A stretch of DNA of 64,000 nt from Pycnopodia helianthoides (taxonomy: Eukaryota > Echinodermata > Asteroidea > Forcipulatida > Asteriidae): NCBI GenBank assembly GCA_032158295.1, contig CM063246.1:20226135-20290134 (forward strand), in the 5' to 3' direction. Position numbers and translations under genes: made by a program. A model generated the notes under the pieces. The model was not told the origin of the DNA. It did no database searches and was given only the letters and a program-made list of their open reading frames with translations. Positions 57,724 to 64,000 of the stretch are shown piece after piece. Every line of letters begins with the position of its first letter. The first letter of the stretch is position 1.

Positions 57724-60700
57724 ATGAGCTCTGTTCCAGCTACCTTGCCCCCGGCATCAACACCGGGCAACCCCATGGGGCAGATGCAGGGTAGAAATCA
57801 AGGAAAGTTTGGTTTGTTTGTTTTCTGATTTGTTTTTTGGGGGGCAGGGTTTAGAAACAAGTAGTATTTTTGTTTTCATTCTGGCAAAGAGGATATAGAA
57901 CGATGTGGGATGGTTAAAAGAATAAACAATGCAGGTGGTGAGATTTCAATTGTGAGATTTACGTGTTTGTGTATTTACCTCCCTGCAGGTTCCCAGATGG
58001 CCGATGGGCCGACAGCCATGGGGCCCCCGGCGAGCACGTCCAGCAGTAATATCCCCAACTTCAGCACAGCGGGCAATACACCGAGTATGGGAGGTTTCCC
58101 TAGGGGTCCTATGCCACAGGAGCAAGCAGGTATGAATATACATGTAATCGTATTCCAGAACAATCTCAAAGCATTTCAAGTTCAATTGTCTACTTGTTTC
58201 ATTTAAAACAAATTTTTTTATGGCACCATGTACTGCTTGTATCCGTACCTACTATCTGGACTCAATTTCATAGAGCTGTTTAAGCAGAAAATATCACTTA
58301 TTAAAATTCTGCTAAGCAAAAATGGGCAGGATACCAGTCACAGATGACACAAGAGACGCATGCTATTTTGGCTGGTGACCTTTTAAGCATATTTGTTGTT
58401 GTGCTTAGCTCCTTTTTTTCCCTTTTCTTAAGCAGCTCTTTAGAGCTCTTCTGTTTTCCCTTTTCTTAAGCAGCTCTTTAGAGCTCTTCTGCTGCGCATA
58501 TTTCTTTGCTTAGCAAGAAGAAATGACTGGGGGAACCAGTCACATCAATATGAACTGAATGGTAGTTTGGCTGGTAACCTTTTTCTGCTAAGCAAGATTG
58601 TCTGTGCTTGGCAAGTTTTTGTGCTTACTGCAGGCTTGTCTGGGTTTGAAGTTGCATGGTGTTACATTAACTATTTAATTGAACTTTCTCATATTATTAT
58701 TAATATCTGCTTCCGTTAATAGAATGTTGTAACCTTTGTATATTCGGTGCTGTTGCCCTGGTTTTATTTAATAGTGTGGAAGGAGAACAGCACCATAGTG
58801 CTTAGAATCATAGTATTAAGCACAGTATATTATTGTTATTATTATTTGCTTGCCTTGTACTTTTGTTTTCTGAGCCTTCTCGTTTGTTTGCATTTCATCT
58901 TTCAGGCCTGAAATTGCGTGGAGGCCATGCCCTCAGTTGCTCAGCACTCGATTTCACAAAGCACTAAGATTCATCTTTAAGATGAGTTGTTGATATCACC
59001 GTAGTGATTTGTGTTGTGACATCACACGTTGCTTAGCAACTAAGACAGATACGCCTTAACTCTTTGTGAAACTGGCCCCTGGTCTTGGCCGCCTTGGTGC
59101 CCCTCCACGCGGTTCCCAACAGACTTTAAGATTTCGCAATGGACGTGTTCTTTGCAAAAAATGAAAATGGCGTTGCCCTCTCTAAGATGGAATGCCAGTC
59201 CTGTTCTTTTGTAAAGGGCTGTGTGGGCTACCCAGTGTAAAGAATGCTCTCTAACACGTTGACTGCCGCCTACGAGTATATTCTTAGTATAAGGTTAGAC
59301 GGATTCTGCCACTACGAGTATACTCGTAGAGAATGAAAGGGCTTTGCATTGTTATTTAAATACATTGGCATCACTGAGCACGCAACAATACGCTTCCTGG
59401 CAGTGGTGACGACATCGACCTTAGAATGTGCATGTTAATTTGTTTGTTTTGTATAGTACCTATTTGGTATGCGCGCATGCGCACCGCACTTGGCAAATGG
59501 GAACGCCCTATGAATATAATGACCGGCAGTCAATGTGTTAAATCACTGATGCCTATTATTATTATCACAGAATCTTACCTTCCAATTCTCTCATTTTCTC
59601 ATCTTTCTAATATCACTTTTCTCATTGCTTTTACAAATGTTTATGTTATTGTCTTTGCCCATTTAAATTTTGCAATTTCTGTGTCTTTTTCAATATTGCC
59701 TTTCTCTATCAGTATACATTTTATAAATGTGTTGCAATTGAACTATATATAACAAAACATTACTGTTCATTTGTTGTTTTTTTAACTAGATGTAGAAAAG
59801 CTATTGAGTTTTGTGTATCATATGATGTGTGATTTGATTTGAATTGATTGTGTTTGTGTGGAATTCAACCAAGAGTTGGAGGAAGTAGCTAATGCAATAT
59901 GAGAACACGACATTAAAGTTCTCAAATGCTCAATAACTAGTTACACCATCAGTCGATGGACAAACTCTCTCTTTTAAGGTAGTAGGTTTCTATCAGTAGG
60001 ATTCCATGTATTTCATGCCTTTGAGGGTCTTCTTTCCCTATCTTGTACTGTTTTGTGGTATTGGCTTATCTTAAGTTATTTATTCAACCCAAACCATTCA
60101 GGCATTCATAGAAAGGCCTCAGAATACATGAAGGTACTTTAACTACCCCGAGCCCCTGTCTCTGATACATTTGGTATGCTCGGGCCATGGTTAGTTTGGT
60201 TTGGCATTACCACATTTTGACATTTTTTGTTTGGGGGGGGGGGGATTTGGGATGTGGGGTAGTGGTAAGATCCTATGGTTGACAAAATGGTTGAAGATGT
60301 GTTGAAGCTCATCTGGTTTTTCGGTGTTTCAGCGCCTCCGATGAGTGAGCAGGGCTTGATGGGACCCCCAGTCAGCTCCGTCAATAACAACATGCCGACC
60401 AACCCCAGCAATCCCACAATGCCTTCTAATCCCAGCATGCAGAGCGGCTACAATCCCAGCATCTCTCAGGGGACGTCGTCGTACTCCCATGCCTCCATGC
60501 CCCAGTCACAAGGTAGGTGTCATTCCCTGTCGGTTTTGAAGCTCTTTTTGGTAGGTGCTCTAACACGCTCTCTACGGTTGTAACCGTAGCTTGTGCCTCG
60601 CCACACGCTTCTCTGCTCGTTCACATTCTTATACTGTAGCTGCCCCCAGAGCTAATAGGGTGAACGGGTTTCCTCGCCTTCCTGGTTCGAATCCCGCCGG

Positions 60701-62199
60701 GGGGCACTATGTGGATTGGGTTTTCGTGGGTTTTCGTGGGTTTTCCCTGGAATATTTCTCTGGGGTTTTTCTCCAAAATCTAAAACAAACTTCCTTCCAT
60801 GTCTTTTCTCCATGGGGATACTTGGCTAGAATAGTGATTTAGTTTCTTTTTTTCCAAGAGTCCTTGGCTTCACAACCAGAATCAGAATGTAGCACCAAGC
60901 TAAACCCTCTGGTTTTGGCACTGTCGAGCTTGTCACGTCATGTGCAACTCAGGGGGGTCAATAGTTTGTATTTATTTTGTATAACCACCAAATCTACTTG
61001 AACTTTCACAGACGTAACAATTTTTGATGCATCATTTAATCCCCTGTACATGTAGGCAGCATGATGCCCCCACAACAAAGCATACCAAGCAACCAGCCGG
61101 CTAACCCGCAACAGTTTCACATGCCCCAGCAGCGGTATCCACTGCAGCAACAGGGCATGATGGGCTCATCGCAGAACGGTAGCCAGGGTAACCAGGTGAT
61201 GGCAGGCCAGCAGCCTATGACCGGGTACCGGCAGTCTGCACAGTCAGGTGATTGTCACATGATTGCTTTTCGATGAAACGAGAAGAGAAGTTGCATGGGC
61301 CGATTTGGGCCGGGATTATTATTATTTTTCTCGAACGAGTTTTTACACATGATGCTGTTTCAAAATGAATACAAAACTTTCACATATGCCACAATGCACA
61401 AAATACATGTAACATGCCAAGTTGTTTGTACATGGCTGATGGACGTGATTGTATTGTATTGGGATCCATACAATAAATCAGTTTTTTTTTCAATTAACTG
61501 CCGCTTATCATTGGCAGATTTTTTTTGTGCACTACTTTTAAATGAAAGCTTATAACTTTCTCGAATCTATAAAAATGGCTATTTAAACTTAAAATCTACA
61601 CTTTTCACGTCAAGATTTAGAAATGGGATGAAAGAGAATGAAAGAGAATGATTGAATGTGAATTTTGTTGACAGTTATTATTGTGGGATTGGGGGTAAAT
61701 ATTTAGAGTATTTTAGATAGCTTGGTTACAGCAGGCCTAGAGAGATGTAATCAGTTGGACAAAATAACTTTTGGATTTCATAAATATTTTATTTCAAGAT
61801 GTTTGTTGTTTTTATTGGTCAATAGGTCAACAGCCCTATGGACAGGGACCAGGATATGGTCAGCAGTACCCACCCCAGCAGGGCGGGTATCCCCAGCCGG
61901 CCCCCCGCCAACCGTACACCAACCAATACCAAGGCCAACCGCCCCCGCAGCAACCCGGACCTCCCCCTCCCCAACAGGCTCCCCAGCCGCCACAGCCACA
62001 ACCCCAGGGCCCGGGGAATTATGGGAATTACCCACAGGGCCAAGCTCCCCAGGGGAGGTACGGGTACAACCAGGCTCAAGGTCAGGGACCGCCTGGCCCC
62101 GGACCTGTGGGGTCAGTCGGACCTGGTCCTGGACCCCAACAAGGGGGTGGGTATGGAGGCTACAGCCAAGGTCAGTATGGGGCGGGGTACCAACAGTAG
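53019..62199 (+). CDS. SS18: SS18 family BAF-complex subunit
   Basis: SS18/SYT-type subunit of the SWI/SNF (BAF) chromatin remodeller. Eight exons join in frame into 472 residues: 53019-53087, 55309-55385, 55863-55944, 57487-57790, 57989-58129, 60333-60512, 61056-61247, 61826-62199. The SNH/SSXT domain (1-76) is clear: MSLAFVPPRQRGK, IQKMLDENNQLIQ, then YQQILHRNLVYLATIADSNQ. Exon 4 holds a glutamine block: 13 Gln, PPTP, 23 Gln (116-155). The rest is Met/Pro/Asn/Gln/Gly-rich, with a C-terminal QPGY-type domain ending YGAGYQQ, as in vertebrate SS18. Vertebrates have SS18 and SS18L1, and this is probably the single pre-duplication orthologue. Exon 4 could use a donor 20 bp downstream with a different outcome only in length before the frame-matching exon 5; the first GT (57791) is preferred. 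Confidence 0.95.
53807..53964. mobile_element. MITE, CAGGCCTGGAATT termini
   Basis: Left CAGGCCTGGAATTACATG, right ATGAAATTCCAGGCCTG: clean inverted ends, 158 bp, with an AT-free core rich in GGCC words. SS18 intron 1. Confidence 0.85.
55408..55620. mobile_element. TTAACCCTCC MITE, inverted copy
   Basis: Reverse-complement copy of 45300-45530, ending GAGAGTAGGAGGGTTAA. A CAGTACACAGTACACAG microduplication is present. SS18 intron 2. Confidence 0.8.
56531..56686. mobile_element. MITE-like element, TTTCACAAAG termini (copy 2)
   Basis: Starts GGCTCGATTTCACAAAGCAC, ends GAACTCTTTGTGAAATCCGC. SS18 intron 3. Confidence 0.65.
57604..57723 (+). repeat. CAG/CAA repeat encoding polyglutamine in SS18
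   Basis: Mixed CAG and CAA codons for 13 then 23 glutamines separated by Pro-Pro-Thr-Pro. The mixed codons limit slippage, but length variation between individuals is likely. Confidence 0.95.
58258..58640. mobile_element. MITE related to GGGCCCAATTTCATAG family
   Basis: Starts CTCAATTTCATAGAGCTGTT; has several GCTTAGCAAGA / TGCTTAAGC words and an internal 46-bp direct duplication (TTTTCCCTTTTCTTAAGCAG repeated at about 58417 and 58456). Confidence 0.55.
58903..59203. mobile_element. CAGGCCTGG MITE split by a second MITE
   Basis: Outer element starts TCAGGCCTGAAATTGCGTGG and ends GATGGAATGCCAGTCCTG. The inner 58945-59082 is a TTTCACAAAG element (copy 3). SS18 intron 5. Confidence 0.75.
59252..59541. 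mobile_element. MITE, TAACACGTTGACTGCCG termini
   Basis: Left TAACACGTTGACTGCCG, right CGGCAGTCAATGTGTTA: inverted repeats with about 290 bp total. Inner palindromes TACGAGTATACTCGTA. SS18 intron 5. Confidence 0.85.
60600..60845 (+). mobile_element. tRNA-like SINE with TGGGTTTTCG repeats
   Basis: B box CTGGTTCGAATCCCGCCGGG followed by GGTTTTCGTGGGTTTTCGTGG and CTCTGGGGTTTTTCTCC. No convincing acceptor stem. SS18 intron 6. Confidence 0.55.
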
Positions 62200-64000
62200 T
62201 AGCAGGTGTACGGCAGTTGAATTCCATCAGGAGTTGACGTGTGAATGCTGACTGTCGGATACCAACAGTAGCCGGTGTGTAACATAATATAGGTGCGCTG
62301 CAGCAGTTGGTAACCAAATAACTGTACCTGGTATGAGAGTTTCAGCACTAGATTGTCTGCACCTGTTTGGTACCGGCCGAAGACATCACAACACCATCGG
62401 TTGGCCAACGGCAGACTGAGTTTAAAGCCAGACAGAAGTACTGTGCAGACACTTTGGAGAAACTTATTGTGTAAAAAAAAAATTCAGCTCAAGTAGCGTG
62501 CCACACAAGATCTGCTGTTTTTTTAACCGTTTCCCCGAAGATTTACTGCAGTTGCATCAAGTGGAAGCTTGTCGAAACACTTCTGATTTTGTGGCTGCTA
62601 TCGTGTGTGTGTGTACATGTATATACATGTAATGTTCAAGACACCTGCAGGAAGGGTTTTAGATAACCCAGCAGGATGATAATGGACCCAGCCAAATAAC
62701 TGCAGTATGTTGATGGACCTGCCCGAGAATCCAACGTCAATAATTTTAAAAAAACCTTTCCTTGACTGTCTCTTCTATATGCATTCTGGGGCAGACAGGT
62801 CTGGGGCTTATTTTCCAAATCTTGGCTTGGGCTCCGGGTTCCGTTTGATGTTGGAAACGCCACGTAAAGTGTACACTGTTTCAAATATGAATGAAGGAGC
62901 CCAAGCCAGAGCTTGAGCCCAAGCCAGGGTTTGGAAAAGGCCCCCCCCCCACATTGATTTGTAAGATACATTCCATGATAATGATATTGGACATTTTTGA
63001 AGCAGCCGTATCCGCCGCAAGCAATGCCCATTTAGTTAGATTGCAAGCGATCAAGACTTCAAGATCTTCTATGTGGAGGAAAAAACAGTTTCTCAAATTT
63101 TAGTCGTTGTATAGCTGTGACGCCACGTTGTTTAAAATAAGTTTACCAAGTGCCAAGTGGGCAGTTTCATTTTTTTTCTTTGTGAAATTTCACCGTTTCA
63201 CAAAACAGTGCTTTCTGTCTTTTAGATAAGATTGTGTTGATGCCTCAACCTTTACATTCCTCGGCTATTGAGCTTAGCAAAGTGCTTGGGAAAACTGGCA
63301 TAGCTATCACAACTGTGAGTACAATCAATGTGCACAAATCTAGTATATCTGACAGTCGGACAACTTATTAATTTGAAACTTTATTTAATTTGGCAGCTAC
63401 ATGTAAGCTTGAAATGACAGTAGGCGGATCCCCCGGCCCCCCCCCTCCCCCACAACAAGAAATGAAGGGGGACGCAACCTCGTCCCCATGGTTTACTTGA
63501 TTTCCAACCATGTTTACAACAGTAAACCCTTGGAGGAAAACTCCTTACTTGGACCCTGATTGGACAAAACCAAATGTTAACCTTTGTCAAAACAGCCGGC
63601 CGGCAACCAATGTACAAACAGGCTATTAAATCTGGTACCGGACCACGAGACCATGACGAAGATGTGAATTTCGAAAAGCAGCCAGACTATTCTAACTTGC
63701 ATACGTATCCAAAATTTGTGGATATGCAAATGATCCAATACCAGGGTGAGAGAGCGGTCAACCTGGTACTGCTCGACACACCCTGGGGACGAGGTTGAGG
63801 GGGAGGAGACTCCAACCCCCCCTTCACTAACTCTCATAGATTTGCAGCAAGATGAATTTTAATAAACACTGGGTATGCAATGTTTATATAGCAGTATATT
63901 ATAAAGGGGGAAGATGAACTATTAAATGTCTAGAAAATTCACTGAAATCTTGAAGAAAATATAACAAATTTGCAACAAGGAGCAAGCTCGGGTGCTAACC
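62200..64000. other. SS18 3' UTR and downstream DNA
   Basis: Contains a GCTTGGGCT MITE (62808-62950) and an AATAAA at 63861-63866 that could end a long SS18 3' UTR. A 74-codon frame at 63574-63798 has no recognised homology. Nothing else seen. Confidence 0.5.
62808..62950. mobile_element. MITE, GCTTGGGCT termini (copy 3)
   Basis: Left TTTCCAAATCTTGGCTTGGG, right AAGCCAGGGTTTGGAAAAGG: long inverted ends. If the SS18 3' UTR reaches 63861, this hairpin is transcribed as part of it. Confidence 0.75.

Noticed and set aside
61778..62317. 179-codon minus-strand frame opposite SS18 exon 8, plus two other-frame ORFs
   Set aside because: Shadow of the low-complexity Gln/Pro/Gly coding exon. The SS18 frame is fixed by its splice phases and C-terminal QPGY-type sequence.
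63574..63798. 74-codon plus-strand frame downstream of SS18
   Set aside because: No recognised domain or splice context; likely 3' UTR or intergenic.

Overview
This is a nuclear genomic window from an animal. Long introns, GT-AG splice sites and clear metazoan orthologues rule out a bacterial or viral source. The dense mix of tRNA-derived SINEs, short inverted-repeat elements (MITEs) and 5'-truncated LINE tails looks like an echinoderm. A sea star is my best guess, but that is an inference from repeat style and could not be checked by search.

Six protein genes can be assembled exon by exon, and every exon junction keeps frame. From left to right: (1) the 3' part of mitochondrial aspartate aminotransferase (GOT2, +, 362-6158; upstream exons lie outside the window); (2) a 20-exon gene (+, 12287-31453) for a predicted 1,137-residue protein with two EF-hand/WW-like modules, a long coiled coil and a C-terminal CAP-Gly domain, which I cannot match to a named family; (3) mitochondrial ribosomal protein uL3m (MRPL3, -, 33409-37958); (4) the prefoldin-like RPB5 interactor URI1 (+, 38183-43101); (5) inositol monophosphatase (IMPA1-like, -, 47151-52635); (6) the BAF-complex subunit SS18 (+, 53019-62199).

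Two head-to-head pairs stand out. MRPL3/URI1 start codons are 224 bp apart and IMPA1/SS18 start codons are 383 bp apart, so each pair probably shares a bidirectional promoter. Two pairs converge: the CAP-Gly gene with MRPL3, and URI1 with IMPA1. The genes are functionally unrelated housekeeping genes (amino-acid metabolism, mitochondrial translation, RNA polymerase assembly, inositol recycling, chromatin remodelling) plus the unusual cytoskeletal candidate.

The most interesting item is gene 2. Its EF-EF-WW-like module is present twice in tandem, and introns fall at matching places in both copies, which points to an exon-cluster duplication. It is joined to a coiled coil and a CAP-Gly domain carrying GDTDG where the classic motif is GKNDG. 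The rest of the window is introns and intergenic DNA filled with repeats. These include a near-perfect 133-bp-arm palindrome built from SINEs, a telomere-like tract inside an inverted-repeat element, three minisatellites, several nested MITEs and four LINE remnants. No rRNA gene, functional tRNA gene or CRISPR array is supported.
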